A stretch of 64,000 nt of DNA, taken from the NCBI GenBank assembly GCA_022410635.1, contig JAJVDF010000003.1, forward strand, positions 4,676,052-4,740,051, read 5' to 3'. Position numbers and translations under genes: made by a program. The stretch is from Tretioscincus oriximinensis. Its lineage: Eukaryota; Chordata; Lepidosauria; Squamata; Gymnophthalmidae. Shown here in pieces: positions 10,795 through 21,179 of this stretch. The notes under the pieces were generated by a model. The model was not told where the DNA came from and did not search any database. It saw only the letters and a program-made list of their open reading frames with translations. Numbering within the stretch: position 1 is the stretch's first letter; every line of letters starts with the position of its first letter.

Positions 10795-11095
10795 ATGGAC
10801 TCAAACCCTGGTCCATCCTAATGTAACTATTGAGTTGGAAGGACTTTGAGGACATTGAGCCCAATCCTCAGTTCAGTATAAGATTCACTAAACAACCCTG
10901 GGAAGATGGTTTGCTCAGCCTCTTCCGCTGGTTGATCACCCTCATTGTCAGAACTTTTTTTTCTGATATCTAATCTGTATCCCCTCCACTCTAGTTTTAT
11001 CCTGTTGCTTCTAGTACTACCATATGGCAGTGTGAATAGAGCTGATCTCTCTGCACTATTACAGTCCTTCATTTGACACCCTTGGCCATCCACAT
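10795..11095 (-). mobile_element. CR1 3' region, ATTCTATG class, antisense
   Basis: TATTGAGTTGGAAGGACTTTGAGG, AAGATTCACTAAACAACCC, CTGGTTGATCACCCTCATTGTCAG, CTGATATCTAATCTGTATCCCC and TTTATCCTGTTGCTTC give a long antisense 3' region extending toward the ORF2 end. The most complete short copy of this class. Confidence 0.8.
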
Positions 11096-11097
11096 CC

Positions 11098-11180
11098 CTT
11101 TTGGGGTCTGACATAGCATGACAATGGAAGGTCCTTATTCCAAGATATAGTTTAGAATAATGTTCAATGTGAATTCACCT
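11098..11180. mobile_element. Repeat family H fragment
   Basis: TTTTGGGGTCTGACATAGCATGAC and CTTATTCCAAGATATAGTTTAGAATAATG match one arm of the element at 18465-18650 and 23205-23405. Non-coding. Confidence 0.45.
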
Positions 11181-11189
11181 TGTTACAAA

Positions 11190-11395
11190 CTATATTTCAA
11201 AGACTATGTTAGTCCAGATGCAGAAAATCTAATAAGGAAGTCACATAACACCTTAGAGACAAACAAGACTTAGGATAGGTGGCATGGTTTTTCATTGTCA
11301 AGTCTACTTCTTCAAGTGCACCTGAAAAGTAGACGTGTCTAGGATTGCTCATGCTGCGCTACAAGACTCTCCTTGCTAGGATATCTATCTATCCC
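11190..11395. mobile_element. Palindromic repeat family F, both arms
   Basis: The left arm (CACCTTAGAGACAAACAAG ... AAGTCTACTTCTTCAAGTGCACC) is followed by the right arm (AAAAGTAGACGTGTCTAGGATTGCTCATGC ... CTACAAGACTCTCCTTGCTAGG). The arms are reverse complements of each other, so the intact unit is a foldback. Confidence 0.65.
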
Positions 11396-11429
11396 CCTGG
11401 GTAAAAAATAAATAAATCCATGTTTGTCC

Positions 11430-12700
11430 TAACTTCTTAAATCTATAAATAAAATAAGTACAGAACAGAGAATTTAAAAAAACTAAAAATTGAAAAAAAT
11501 GAGAAAAGATGCTGAAGAATCAGCATCTAGTCTAGCAATAGACTGAACTGTTGTCATTCTTAAAAGTGTAGAAGTCTTAGAAACCTTAGAAGAATGTTTG
11601 AGAATTATGCACAGGGAAATAATTGAAGATGGATTACATGGATGTATCTCTTTATTACCACAATGAATATCTGCTAATGTTCTGTACTAACTGAGGTGTT
11701 CAAACATAGTTTCATAACTCTGCAAATACCGTTTGCTCTGCTCCCAAGGCAACAGAATTTTAGCATTTCATATCTTGAAAATGGCAAAATGATTGTTTTA
11801 CAATCACTTCCACAAAACCCATATATTAAATCTGATCCAAACTTCAGCAGGGTTAGAGAGAAGTCCATTAGTCAAAAGATGAGTACCACAATTAGAGTTT
11901 CTTCATATCAGCTTGTGGAAAAAAATATAATGAGCTCTTTTGAGCAACGATGGGTACAGCTCAGCTATCAAGCACAATGTTCATTAATTTTGCCATAAGA
12001 GAGGAAGTTAGTCTCATATAGAGTATGCTTTAGTTATCATAATGGATACACTTGAGCAAAAGACACAAAAATTATCTAATGATTTATTATTATATAACAG
12101 TAGGAGATAAAATATTTATGGTCTGAAATGTAGTCACAATGATTCTGGCAATTAGGAATTGCAAACTTGAGATAAGAAGGAGTTGCAAAAAGATAAGAAC
12201 AAACTTTGTTGGTCTTCTTTTGAAGTTTTTATTTGTTACCATAATGTGCTAAATCCAGCTGTTGCACAATAATTCCATTATATTTGGATTTTCTAGAATA
12301 AAAACATGGATATTGCAAGATATTTGTGCTATTTTCCAGAAGAACATAACAGAAGAAGAACTATGCTGAATGAGTCCTCAGCTTATCTAATTCAGCCATC
12401 CTCTCTCACTGGTGCACCATCAAATATTGAGGAGTCAAATCTTTATTTTTATCTTTATGTACCAAAATGAACACCTTATTTTGTATTGCTGGTTGCTGAT
12501 TGTAAAGTTGATTTGATTTGAATATTGTTGAGTATCCAAAGATATGAGAATAAGTAAATGATGTCTGAACTCAGCTCTGTTAAATTATTTTGAAATCAAC
12601 ACCTGTGTTAACACTGTTGGTAGCAATATACTGGAGAAAAATGTTATCATGGTTGTTGGTAGGAGTACTTATTTTGTCATTAGTTTGTGGAAGTTGTATC
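11430..12700. other. Intergenic, nothing recognised
   Basis: A+T-rich unique sequence. A 100-codon frame at 11696-11998 has no family resemblance and ordinary A+T-rich composition, so it is not called. Confidence 0.25.
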
Positions 12701-12705
12701 GCTTT

Positions 12706-12935
12706 TGAGAGCCAATCTGGTGTTCTGGTTAGTGCTGGTTTCTTATCTGGTCATCTATCAATTTGTTTTCCTCCCTCCTCCGTGAAGTCAGAACTACTCT
12801 TAGTTCTTCAGAGTTCTGTCAGCTCTACTTCACAAGGTGCCTCTTGTGAAGAGAAGAACAGAAGATGATGAAAACTGCTTTGAGTACCATCAGACTGTGA
12901 AAAACTTCTCCTCCCCCCCCTCCTCTTCTGCTTTT
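12706..12935 (+). mobile_element. Squamate (Sauria-type) SINE
   Basis: GAGAGCCAATCTGGTGTTCTGG, then TCCCTCCTCCGTGAAGTCAG, AGTTCTGTCAGCTCTACTTCAC, AGGTGCCTCTTGTGAAGAG and the tail ACTGCTTTGAGTACC followed by CCTCCTCTTCTG. A- and B-box regions are decayed. Confidence 0.75.
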
Positions 12936-13217
12936 TTCCTCTTGTTTTTCAACAAAAGAAGTCCTGCAGTTAATTATTACTGGTCACATCTGCACATGGA
13001 GGAAGAAACGTGAAGATGGAATCATATCACACAAGTTCAATGAAGTAGTGCTCAAGGTGCTATTTCAGAAAGCACAGGATGTATCCAATGCCCACTTTTT
13101 GCACACAAAAGGTAGGTTAGTGAAGGAATCCATTCACAGCACAATCTGAGTGCTGTCCTCACGAGCTTAGAGGCTTTCATCTGTCTCTTCAATCAGGCTA
13201 CCTAAATGACCAAGAAC

Positions 13218-13304
13218 TATGCATTTTGAGAAATGCCATAGCCCCTTTAGTCCAGCATTCTGTCACAACAATAGTCCACCAGGAGCTTTTTCCTCTACAT
13301 CTCA
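13218..13304 (-). mobile_element. CR1 3' region fragment, TTCTTATG class, antisense
   Basis: GCCCCTTTAGTCCAGCATTCTGTCAC and TCCACCAGGAGC are the antisense segment found at 46078-46130. The terminal octamers are missing. Confidence 0.55.
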
Positions 13305-13520
13305 GGCTGTATCCACACATCACTAGTTTATTCTGGAATTTCACAATGATCTGGGTCATTAATTTTTTCAGTTCTAATGCACCTCGTTCACACCTTTACA
13401 GTATATACTGAGTTTTGTTGTCCTGTCAACGCCTGACATGTAAGATATTACATGTACATGACATAGTCTTCTGTCAGCCATTTTGTTTGCTATTTTTCTA
13501 GAGGAAGTCCAGCTGTCCCT
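13305..13520. mobile_element. Unclassified repeat family I, copy 2
   Basis: GGCTGTATCCACACATCACTAG, TTATTCTGGAATTTC, CTAATGCACCTCGTTCACACC, ACTGAGTTTTGTTG, CTGTCAGCCATTTTGTTTGC and AGAGGAAGTCCAGC parallel 9070-9250. Confidence 0.5.
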
Positions 13521-13529
13521 CCTCCCAAC

Positions 13530-13915
13530 TGCTAATGGATTCTATGAAGCTGATGGGCAGAAAAAATAGACTCCACAAGGCGAAGTATTTTTTCACCTGC
13601 ATTGTCATTGGTCTATGAAATTTACTTCCAGAAGAGGTGATGATATCTAGCAGCCTGGATAGGTTCAGTACAGGATTAGAGAAATTCATGGAATACAAAT
13701 ATTTCAATGGTCATTAGAATAGATGTCTTGATATTGCTTCTGGAATGGAGCAACAGGTAAGAATCCTGAAATGCTATTTGAGGGGAGTTGAGAAAAGGTC
13801 ATGTTTTGTAGCCTTCTGCTTGAGGAAAAATTGGTATACTGCTAGGTGAGGCAGAGGGCTGGACTAGATGGGTTGTGGCCCCATTCAGCAGGGCTCCTCT
13901 TTGGTTCAGTCTGCA
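13530..13915 (+). mobile_element. CR1 ORF2-end/3' region, TTCTTATG class
   Basis: AGCTGATGGGCAGAAAAAATAG, GAAGTATTTTTTCACCTGC, GAAATTTACTTCCAGAAGAGG, CAGCCTGGATAGGTTCAG, TTCTGGAATGGAGCAACAGG and GGGCTGGACTAGATGGG parallel 28545-28870. Several small indels break the frame. Confidence 0.8.
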
Positions 13916-14048
13916 TAGTGTAGCTTATGACAGGTTCAGTGTAGCTTATGACAGGCCACATTTGGTTCATTCACACGCTAGTCTATTTATATACCTTTGG
14001 GGCCTACCATAGTCTATACTAGCATGCATATAGCAAGTTCTTATTCCA
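13905..14048. mobile_element. Repeat family H with a 21-bp internal duplication
   Basis: TTCAGTGTAGCTTATGACAGG follows a near-identical AGTGTAGCTTATGACAGG. Then come ACCATAGTCTATACTAGCATGC and AGTTCTTATTCCAAGAG, which match the 18465 and 23205 copies. Confidence 0.45.
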
Positions 14049-14190
14049 AGAGTTGAGAAGAAGTGAAGGTTTTGCTTTCTTCTGTTACTTGAGATGCCCA
14101 CGGGCAATTGGTGGGTCAGTGTGTGAGATAGAATGCTGGATAGGTCATGACTCCAATCACAAGAGCGCTTCTTATGTTCTTACAGTCAAT
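14048..14190 (+). mobile_element. CR1 3' end, TTCTTATG class
   Basis: GAAGGTTTTGCTTTCTTCTG, GGGCAATTGGTGGGTCAGTGTG, ATAGAATGCTGGATAGG and AGCGCTTCTTATGTTCTTAC give the sense 3' terminus with two octamers. Confidence 0.75.
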
Positions 14191-14779
14191 CCCCTCAAGA
14201 GTGCTTATAAAGTATACCTTACAAAAAGTTTTTAAAATTGTCTTCACCCATCTCATATCTTTGCCTCTTTCTCCCATAGGATGAAAATTCAGAAAGATGC
14301 ACCTATGTTCATGTGTGGAACCCTGCCCACATATGACCATTATTTCTTTTGAAATGACCATACAGTTTCCTTTCCTATAGGAACATTGTTAAGGACTAGA
14401 GCAGATCAAGTTTGTAGTCAAATGTCAGAACGGAGAATCAAGCCTCGTATTCAGGGGCTTTAAAAGATTATGTCCTGATTGTATTTGAGACCTTTCACGA
14501 AAAACCAAAAGCAGCAATTGAAAAGAAAAAAGTCCTCTGTGAAAACTTGAATGTGGGATTATTGTACAACCTGTCAAACTAAACAGAAGAATATTTTTCA
14601 GAGTGTAATTATATGTCAGGATTTTGATAGCTAATGGACTTTTTGTAGTCCCATCAAGGTCAGAGGAACAATTTACTATTTATGAATTATTTTGAAATCT
14701 TTTATACCCTCTCCCTAACTAGTTTTTATCGCATCTGTTTACATTAGACATCTCCTTTGCCATTTCACGTATTTCTTTC

Positions 14780-16060
14780 CCATTGTTTTGGGCTAAGAGC
14801 ATTGTAAAGCTTTTTGTCAATGTCGTAGTTGTTTGCAAAACGTTCCTTTATTTCCTCAAAGAGCTAACAATTAGCCCCACGTCTTTCTATTGGGAAGCAT
14901 CTTAGTAATAACAGCTTTCCTAGCAGATCTTTTGTCAAGCAGATTTTTAAAAATCCAGAGCCATGGAAGGATCGGAGGGGGTAAAAACTGCCTTAGAAAA
15001 GTTCAACAAATCCCTTTCAAGGTCATATCAGTTAAGATTACATAGATTTTCCACTTCAGTAAGCTCTGCCATCTTTGGCCTCCTCTAGTTGCTCATTTGG
15101 AGCTACTGAATTAATAGACTCAACAATCAGAGGAAGTTTGTTGCTGAACCTAAGGAAGAGCCTGAAATCTTATTTTCTATGTTTAATAGGGTTACTATCC
15201 ATCTATTTCTGCTCCCTGCAGCTAGCGGTATCCCTTCCTTTGAAGCAGTTTGTGGTGCATCGTTTGACAGCCACCGGTTATGGCAAGTGTAGGACTGGAT
15301 CCTCACAGCATAATCCACCCAGTTGCTGTCGGTCGCTGATCCAGCTGCATGCATCAGCTTAGCAGTCAAAGGGCAGGGTAAATCCTGCCTCCTGCTTTCT
15401 CTTTCTTCCTTCACCTGGTGTTTTTGATTCATGCATTCTAATTATGATGGCTGCCATCAGTAGCCCTGTGGGTGACAGTCAAAATCCTGTGAGCCAGGAG
15501 CTAATGCCGCAGCTTGTTAAGCGACCATGTCAGACTGATTTTAGGGCACATTTTGCAGTCCACCACAGGCCTATCTGAAAGCATCAGGAGCCTTCATCTA
15601 TCAGGACGGCCCCATTGTCTCTCTAAATGTCTCCTTCTGATAAGCAGAGCCCAATATGGCTCATTCACCATGGATTTGAAGGCACAGTGGGGATCTTGGC
15701 TTGCCTGGTAGCATGTTAAAGAGCCCGTTTCCAAGATAAAATATAGACTTCCCAGCTATGATCAAGAGTTTGAAATTTAAATCAGAAGTCTTAGACAGCT
15801 ATTCTGATATTCAGAGAAAACTCTGTCATCTCCACAAAAAACATGCTGGGGGTTTGCACCAGTTGTTTGAATCAAACGGAATTTGCATAATGACAATAAA
15901 TATGGTCGCTGGTAGTGCCTTTTCATTTTATTTAAATTTCATCTATGAGCACAATGCCACTGCTTATGATGTGAGTAAAAGACAGCCAATTCTAAAGATG
16001 TTTGCCTTTTTATTAACATAAAAGCTTCCCATTTCTGTTATTAATCGTTACTAGCAATAG
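14780..16060. other. Repeat-free block, candidate conserved noncoding element(s)
   Basis: About 1.3 kb without any recognisable transposon, while transposon pieces lie densely on both sides. Composition is mixed rather than A+T-degraded, notably at 15060-15720. At 15881-15898 ATTTGCAT AAT GACAATA reads, on the minus strand, as a SOX half-site (TATTGTC), 3-bp spacer and POU/octamer half-site (ATGCAAAT). Frames of about 95-101 codons overlap on both strands with no family resemblance. Regulatory function is inferred only. Confidence 0.35.
15881..15898 (-). promoter_or_regulatory. Candidate SOX-POU composite site
   Basis: On the minus strand: TATTGTC, 3-bp gap, ATGCAAAT. SOX2/POU composite sites are known both without a gap and with a 3-bp gap (the FGF4 enhancer arrangement). 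The octamer half is a perfect consensus. A single motif of this length can occur by chance; its position in a repeat-free block is the only support. Confidence 0.3.
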
Positions 16061-16954
16061 TTTTTGGGCACATGTGGTGTGATTATGATATACACCATGT
16101 TTTATTTATAGATAATCTCATATTATGCGACTATACTTAGAATGTGGGGCTTTGATCATTTGAAGAGTTTCATACCACTCCCTAAGAACAGAAGCCAGCG
16201 AAGGTCATGTCATTATGTTTATATCATTTCTCGCATATCATCTCTCACTACAATAAAACACATTCTGTGCTTTCCGCAATCATACCTCTAGCCAATGGGA
16301 AAAGCTGCCATATAAGTGCCCAACATTGACTAGTATATTATGAAAAGTACAGTGGGCGGCACTTAACAGCAACCATGGATCCCTGCAGTGGGTGGCTCTT
16401 GGCATCTGCTATCCGTTATTGCCAGTTTACCGTGGACCTGTATTGAAGCACAAGACTGCCTCTTGTGAAGAACATAATGTCTCATTTTAGCTGTGCCTGC
16501 TGCTGAAACAGAGAAGCAGCTGTGGCACTGACACATCACATTTTGATAGGGGACTACCAGGCCACATTGTGAAGGGAATCATCTCACCACCTTTTGGCAG
16601 TGCCAAGCGCTGAAACAGATGAGCATCACTGCATAAACAAAACATAACGGAGGTTTCTGCTTGCTCTGGATATATTTAGGGCCTGTGCTTTTTTCCAGCT
16701 CTATAGGTACAAGTTGAAATGGTCCTTATAGACCAATACTTTGAGCTAAATAAGCCTAGAATGTTGTCAGTTGAAGATGGGAACCCAAACTAACCCTCTG
16801 GTGCTATAATGCACAGACGTGAATCCCTAAATCATAGCTTAGATGAAAATCAATCTAGACTGACAATATGTCACAGCTGATCCATTGAAAGTACAGGTCA
16901 GTCTAACCTTAACCTTGCCTTTGGTTGAGGAAATAGCTTTCTGTTCCTAAAAAT

Positions 16955-17032
16955 GTCAAAATTTTTATTGTTAACTCCTCTGAGACCTTTGGAGATAGAG
17001 CAGACTATAAATGTAAGTAAATAAATACATAA
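16955..17032 (+). mobile_element. LINE/SINE 3' tail, (TAAA)n type
   Basis: ATTGTTAACTCCTCTGAGACC, TTTGGAGATAGAGCAGACTATAAATG and TAAGTAAATAAATACATAAAT are a diverged copy of the CCCTGAGACCTTTGGGTATAAG tail seen clearly at 43455 and (antisense) at 23800. Parent element not determined. Confidence 0.5.
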
Positions 17033-17184
17033 ATAATTGATGTAAAGCCTCATCCCATGTGGATACAAAGTTATACTGGGAGATATCATATTTAGCATAC
17101 AGATGCCCCGGGCAGTAATTGGAGTAAAATCTATATCTAGATAGTGTGATAATTACACATCCTTGGGATTCTTCACAGAAACAA

Positions 17185-17372
17185 CTGTATTAGGCTGGTG
17201 TACAAAATGTTGTAATGGGGTCTTGAAGTGCTCCAGAGACTAACAAGGAATAGGATAGGCAGCACAAGTCTTCTTCTTCAGATGCTCAAAACTAGACTTG
17301 TCTATTAAAGTTCATGCAGCCTTTCTTATTTCTTGTTGTTCTCTAAAGGGCTGCAAGACCCCCTTGCTACTT
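17185..17372. mobile_element. Palindromic repeat family F, both arms
   Basis: Left arm CTCCAGAGACTAACAAGG ... CTTCTTCTTCAGATGCTC; right arm AAAACTAGACTTGTCTATTAAAG ... TTGTTGTTCTCTAAAGGGCTGCAAGACC. Followed by a T homopolymer and a G homopolymer (17371-17400). Confidence 0.65.
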
Positions 17373-17400
17373 TTTTTTTTTTTTTTTTTGGGGGGGGGGG
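17371..17400. repeat. Poly-T / poly-G tract
   Basis: About 19 T followed by 11 G, directly at the end of the family F copy. Simple sequence, likely error-prone in assembly. Confidence 0.9.
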
Positions 17401-17575
17401 CATGTTTAGCAATTGTGCACTGATTGGTATACAGGATTAGCAACTGTACCAGAACCCTTCCTTATATATGTTTAGATCATCTAAATGAGCCATCCCATGA
17501 TACCCTTAGATTGTACTATGGTATAGAAGGCAGCCTTCTAATGCTCCAATACACTAGTTTTAGTGTAGGCTGACC

Positions 17576-17943
17576 AGATGACAGATGACCCCCCTTTGGG
17601 GGGAGGGAAACCTGATTTTGAGGTGTCTACCCTGCCCTCCCGGGGGGAGGGGGGAGCGATTTTCCCATTTTTTGCTGTTGCGGGAAAAAAATCACTGCAC
17701 TACCACTAGGGGGTTCTGACAACCGGAGTCAACTCCTGAGGGCACCTTCCCCTCAGTAAAAAAAAATTAAAAAATGCAAATTTCTCATGCACTTCAGAAA
17801 ATTCTCACATGCTTCATGGATTTCTCGGGCAGAGATTTTGGAGGGGTATGCATGTTGGTGGGTGATTTGCATATACATTAATATGCAAATTAGCATGAAT
17901 ATTAATTGCCCCAGTTTGGGCCTCAGAAAATCCAGTCAGGCTA
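17576..17943. mobile_element. hAT-like MITE, copy 2 (longer form)
   Basis: Starts TAGGCTGACCAGATGAC and ends CCAGTCAGGCTA. Internally GCACTACCACTAGGGGGTTCTG, CTCATGCACTTCAG, TTTCTCGGGCAGAGATTTTGG, GCATGTTGGTGGGTGATTTG and ATTAATTGCCCCAGTTTGGGC recur, in reverse orientation, in the nested copy at 63286-63832. That shows a longer family member from which the 160-206 bp copies are deletion derivatives. I could not find a target duplication. Confidence 0.65.
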
Positions 17944-18464
17944 GTCAATGTAAAATTGCCCAGTTTCATAGAGGGAATGCTCAAATTTCAGGACTGCTAA
18001 TTAGCACTAAAGTATAGAATGGTTCCGTATAATTATTTCTTTTTTGTTGCCAGTTTTCAAAGCAGTAATTTCCTAGTCCTGCTGATGCCTAGGAGTCAGA
18101 TTTGGCATAGAAGGCATTTGTTGAATAGGGGAAGCCAGGCACCCTAGATGATGCTAACATCCACAACCTTCTTTATATGCACAGGTGATTAATGGTCTGC
18201 AGAGAGAGGGACAGCAGTGGATTCCAGCATCCTGCTTATAGAGTTGGCTAATTTAACAGCTCTCTCCCTTGGCTTTGTCATTTCCTGATTTTTATATTAA
18301 CCTTAAGGTTATGTTAGCTTGTGAAGATACATTAACATTTTTGTTAAGTGCTGACTAGAATAAAGGAGGATTTTAAAGAGGAAAGAAAGGTCACCATGAT
18401 TTCTCTTTCCAATGATAAATGAAAGAATACCAAAACAGTTCACAGGTGTTAGCTAAAACACATT

Positions 18465-18652
18465 CCGTACTGAGGCCCTGTCCCCACTGAGCCTTATTCT
18501 GTACTATATCTTGGAACAGGAGCCTGATGTAGTGTAGATTATGGCAGGCCCCAAGTGAGGTCTTCCATAGTCTACACTGGCATGTGGATGAACAAATTCT
18601 GTACTGAGATATACCCTTGAATAAGGAAGGCACAGTGGGGTCAGGGCCTGAT
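18465..18652. mobile_element. Repeat family H, fullest copy
   Basis: GGCCCTGTCCCCACTGAGCC at the left and GGCACAGTGGGGTCAGGGCC at the right are inverted repeats. Between them are TTCTGTACTATATCTTGGAAC, GCAGGCCCCAAGTGAGG and ATAGTCTACACTGGCATGTGG. Inverted ends suggest a small DNA transposon; no target duplication is clear. Confidence 0.5.
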
Positions 18653-18699
18653 TTGCTTGCTTGCTCTATTTTATTCAACAACTACAATTAAACAAACTT

Positions 18700-19640
18700 C
18701 AAAAGAATTATTATAATTCTCTTGCTTATTAAGCAAAAGTCTACTAGTTCTAAAATATAAAATTATCCAAACACAAGCTTCATCAGCACAATTATGAACA
18801 CTTTGCTGTAAGTATGAGTGGCATAGGACAGTAAAAAGAATAATGTCATATTCACTCAGAAAACAGACTAACAGTCAAATTTGTAAAAAAATATATCAGC
18901 AAATATATCCCCACTTTAAATCTGCTGAGATAGGATGGCAGTCTCACAAATTATTCATGCCACTCTTAAATTATGTGCTGTCTGGTATATAGCATATTTA
19001 TTTAGCCAAAGTATGATCACTATTTGACAATTGCTTTTACAAAGTTCTGTAAAACCTTCCAGATCATATTTGTGCAATTGTATTAGCTAAGCTGTGCAAG
19101 CAACCGATAATCCTGTACAGCTGTCCAGGAGTCTTAAAAATTCTAAGTGGTTGGGATAGTTTGGTGTGCTGTAAACAGGGGGGCTGAAGTTCATGAGGTT
19201 ATTAAAGTTTAACTAAACTCAATTCCAAAGAGGCATTTGAAAGGTAAAAATCAAGAGAAAAAAATAATAAAGATCGCAAAAAGAAACAGAGATACATAAT
19301 ATAAATATTGTCAGTTTTTTAAGCAAGTTTCATCTTTTATAAACACAAGGTGTATAAGCAGTTAATGTCTTAACTTGGTTTGTTTCTATGTCAAGAAAGA
19401 ACATTTATAGCAGTTAATAGTTTTGACTAAGTGCCTGGAGGGGAAAAATCGGTTCTATTTAAGATTTGTATACATTTCACTAATTTTACTCCATATTTAA
19501 TAAGATATATAACACTGTTTTCACACAACTATATGGGTGGGATCGGAGGCAGTGTCTGCACAGGGTAAGTAGGTGAAACTAGAGAACTCTTTCTTCTTTG
19601 ACTTTGGAAAAAGTTCATTATGGAGATATTCTAAGAAATT
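18700..19640. other. Repeat-free block
   Basis: No recognised repeat. 18880-19215 keeps mixed composition and may be conserved noncoding sequence; the flanks are A+T-rich. No gene signal. Confidence 0.25.
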
Positions 19641-19649
19641 AGCTGTGTT

Positions 19650-19775
19650 TATCTGGATACAGAATATCATAGATAGCATCTGAAGATGTAGACTTGTCTA
19701 GGAAAGCTCCAACTATCTACATTTTTTCATGTTGGTCCCTAAGGTGCTTAGGAAACCTATTTGCTAGATAATCAA
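19650..19775 (+). mobile_element. Palindromic repeat family F, right arm
   Basis: GCATCTGAAGATGTAGACTTG, TCTAGGAAAGCTCC, TTTTTCATGTTGGTCCCTAAGGTGC match the consensus arm. Confidence 0.6.
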
Positions 19776-19879
19776 GCACCAGGATTGTATGACAACTACT
19801 GGCATTTAAAAACATTCTTAATGTAGCTTCTTCTGAATATGGCTGTGCCAGGGTAGAAGCGTGATTCTTAAGCATGTTT

Positions 19880-19960
19880 TTATTTTGTTTTTGGTTTTTG
19901 ATGTCCTGACCGACCCTGAAACCCTATGGGTAAAAGGAGGATATAAATACTTAGAATGTG
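19880..19960 (+). mobile_element. LINE/SINE 3' tail, (TAAA)n type
   Basis: GATGTCCTGACCGACCCTGAAACC, CTATGGGTAAAAGGAGGATATAAATAC is a diverged copy of the tail seen at 43455. Confidence 0.5.
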
Positions 19961-20037
19961 TTAAAGGTCTATTAAGAATTCAGGAATGACTGTGGCTCAC
20001 ATGCAAAGATCTAATACCACCTTCTGTGGCAACATAT

Positions 20038-20178
20038 TCATAGAATCCTAGAGTTGGAAGGGACTTCAAGGGTCATGGGGTTCAATCATCTGCTCAATAC
20101 AAGTTTCATTTCAGACAGATCACTGCCCAGCCTGTATTTGAAGATTCCCACCTCTTGTGTCAACATATTCCACTGACA
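20038..20178 (-). mobile_element. CR1 3' end, antisense, left half of a split copy
   Basis: TCATAGAATCCTAGAGTTGG AAGGGACTTCAAGGG, GGTTCAATCATCTGCTC, CTGCCCAGCCTGTATTTGAAG and CATATTCCACTGAC. The element continues at 22747 after the L1 insertion with CATATTCCATTGAC TGTTTGGTCACCC, so the two parts are one older CR1. Confidence 0.85.
20165..20178 (+). repeat. Target-site duplication of the L1, left copy
   Basis: CATATTCCACTGAC at 20165-20178 pairs with CATATTCCATTGAC at 22747-22760: 14 bp with one mismatch. They flank the truncated 5' end and the poly-A end of the L1. Confidence 0.85.
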
Positions 20179-20206
20179 TGGTCGCTTTCTTTTTCTGGTT
20201 GGCACT

Positions 20207-20800
20207 TTGTTTGACAAGGTTCTGACCTTGGCTAATGCTTACTCCCCTAATCAGGGACAAAATAATTTTCTTCATAATATGCTCCGATTCCTGGATTCTT
20301 TTGCTGAAGGTGAACTGATTCTCACTGAAGATGTTAACATGGTGGCCGATGCTACCATGGATCGCATAAGACCTGGTCTCTCCCATCCAACTCCTCTGAG
20401 TCTGGAAGCCAAGCACCTGTTTGAAAAGTTCAAACTTATTGACTCTTTCCGCTTAGCAAACCCTTCTGCTCGAGATTTCTTGTTCTTCTCTTCCAGGCAC
20501 CATTCCTACTCCAGGATTGACTTTATCCTTCTTGAACAATGCTTAGCCTCCTCACTACAATCTTCTTCTTTCACTCCTTGTGTACTCTCGGACCATTCCC
20601 TCCTCACGTCTTCAATCTCACTGTCCCCTAAGGACTACTCCTACAAGTGTTGGAGGTNCTCCCCCTCATTAATTAACTGGAAATCCTCCCGGGATAGAAT
20701 CGCTAAAGAAATCTCTGCCTATCTGGCCTTAAATTCTTTGCCCTCTATCTCTCCTATCACTCAGTGGGAAGCTCTGAAAGTGGTGGTGCATGGTATTTGA
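20207..20800 (+). pseudogene. L1 ORF2 endonuclease domain remnant
   Basis: This 197-codon frame is the apurinic/apyrimidinic-type endonuclease of L1 ORF2, the enzyme that nicks target DNA to prime reverse transcription. Visible landmarks: LANAYSPNQGQ near residue 8; LILTEDVN near 37-44, where the family usually has GDFN (Asp and Asn kept); the SRIDFILLE stretch near residues 102-110; and the C-terminal VLSDHSLL around 126-133 with the catalytic Asp-His pair kept. The start methionine is arbitrary, as the N-terminus was lost at insertion. An undetermined residue at 151 reflects an N. It ends in TGA at 20798-20800 and the next frame resumes six bases on. Confidence 0.85.
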
Positions 20801-20806
20801 ATTGCA

Positions 20807-21172
20807 GTGAGGTCTTGGCAGAAGAAACTCCTAAAACATAAATATTCCAAACTATCTGTCAAAATTAAAACCCTCAAGGCTACTCAAATATGCAAAGGTA
20901 GTAAATGTGATTGGGCGTTACTGCAGTCTAAATGCCAGGACCTGGCTCTTTTGGAGTCTGAACAGGACGCCAAGTCACAGCTCCAACTCCACTACAAGGC
21001 CTTTTGTCAAGGCAACAAGAACTCCAAATTCTTGGCATCAATGTTGAAGAGGAAAAAGCAGAAGAACCTTATCCTCTCATTAAAGGATCATAAAGACAAC
21101 CTCTCTTCCTCATCTCCTGAAATTCTTAACATTTTCCATAAATTCTATCAACACCTCTCTGCTTCTCTGTAG
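20807..21172 (+). pseudogene. L1 ORF2 linker between endonuclease and reverse transcriptase
   Basis: A 121-codon lysine-rich frame with the features of the L1 segment between endonuclease and reverse transcriptase: RSWQKKLLKHKYSKL-like start, LLQSKCQDLALLESEQDAKS, then YKAFCQGNKNSKFLASMLKRK and the FHKFYQHLSASL end. The last part normally precedes the reverse transcriptase by a short distance. Here a stop follows, and the sequence jumps to the C-terminal region. Only a few bases separate it from the endonuclease frame, so both were once one ORF. Confidence 0.8.
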
Positions 21173-21179
21173 CTGGCTG

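Noticed and set aside
11696..11998. 100-codon plus-strand frame
   Set aside because: A+T-rich, no domain, overlapping minus-strand frame of similar quality, no context.
15075..15432. Overlapping 95- and 101-codon frames on opposite strands
   Set aside because: Neither has family resemblance; the region is better described as unique noncoding sequence.
17371..17400. Poly-T/poly-G tract as terminator or G-quadruplex
   Set aside because: A single G run cannot form a canonical quadruplex, and no transcription unit is nearby.
18391..18681. 96-codon minus-strand frame
   Set aside because: Coincides with repeat family H.
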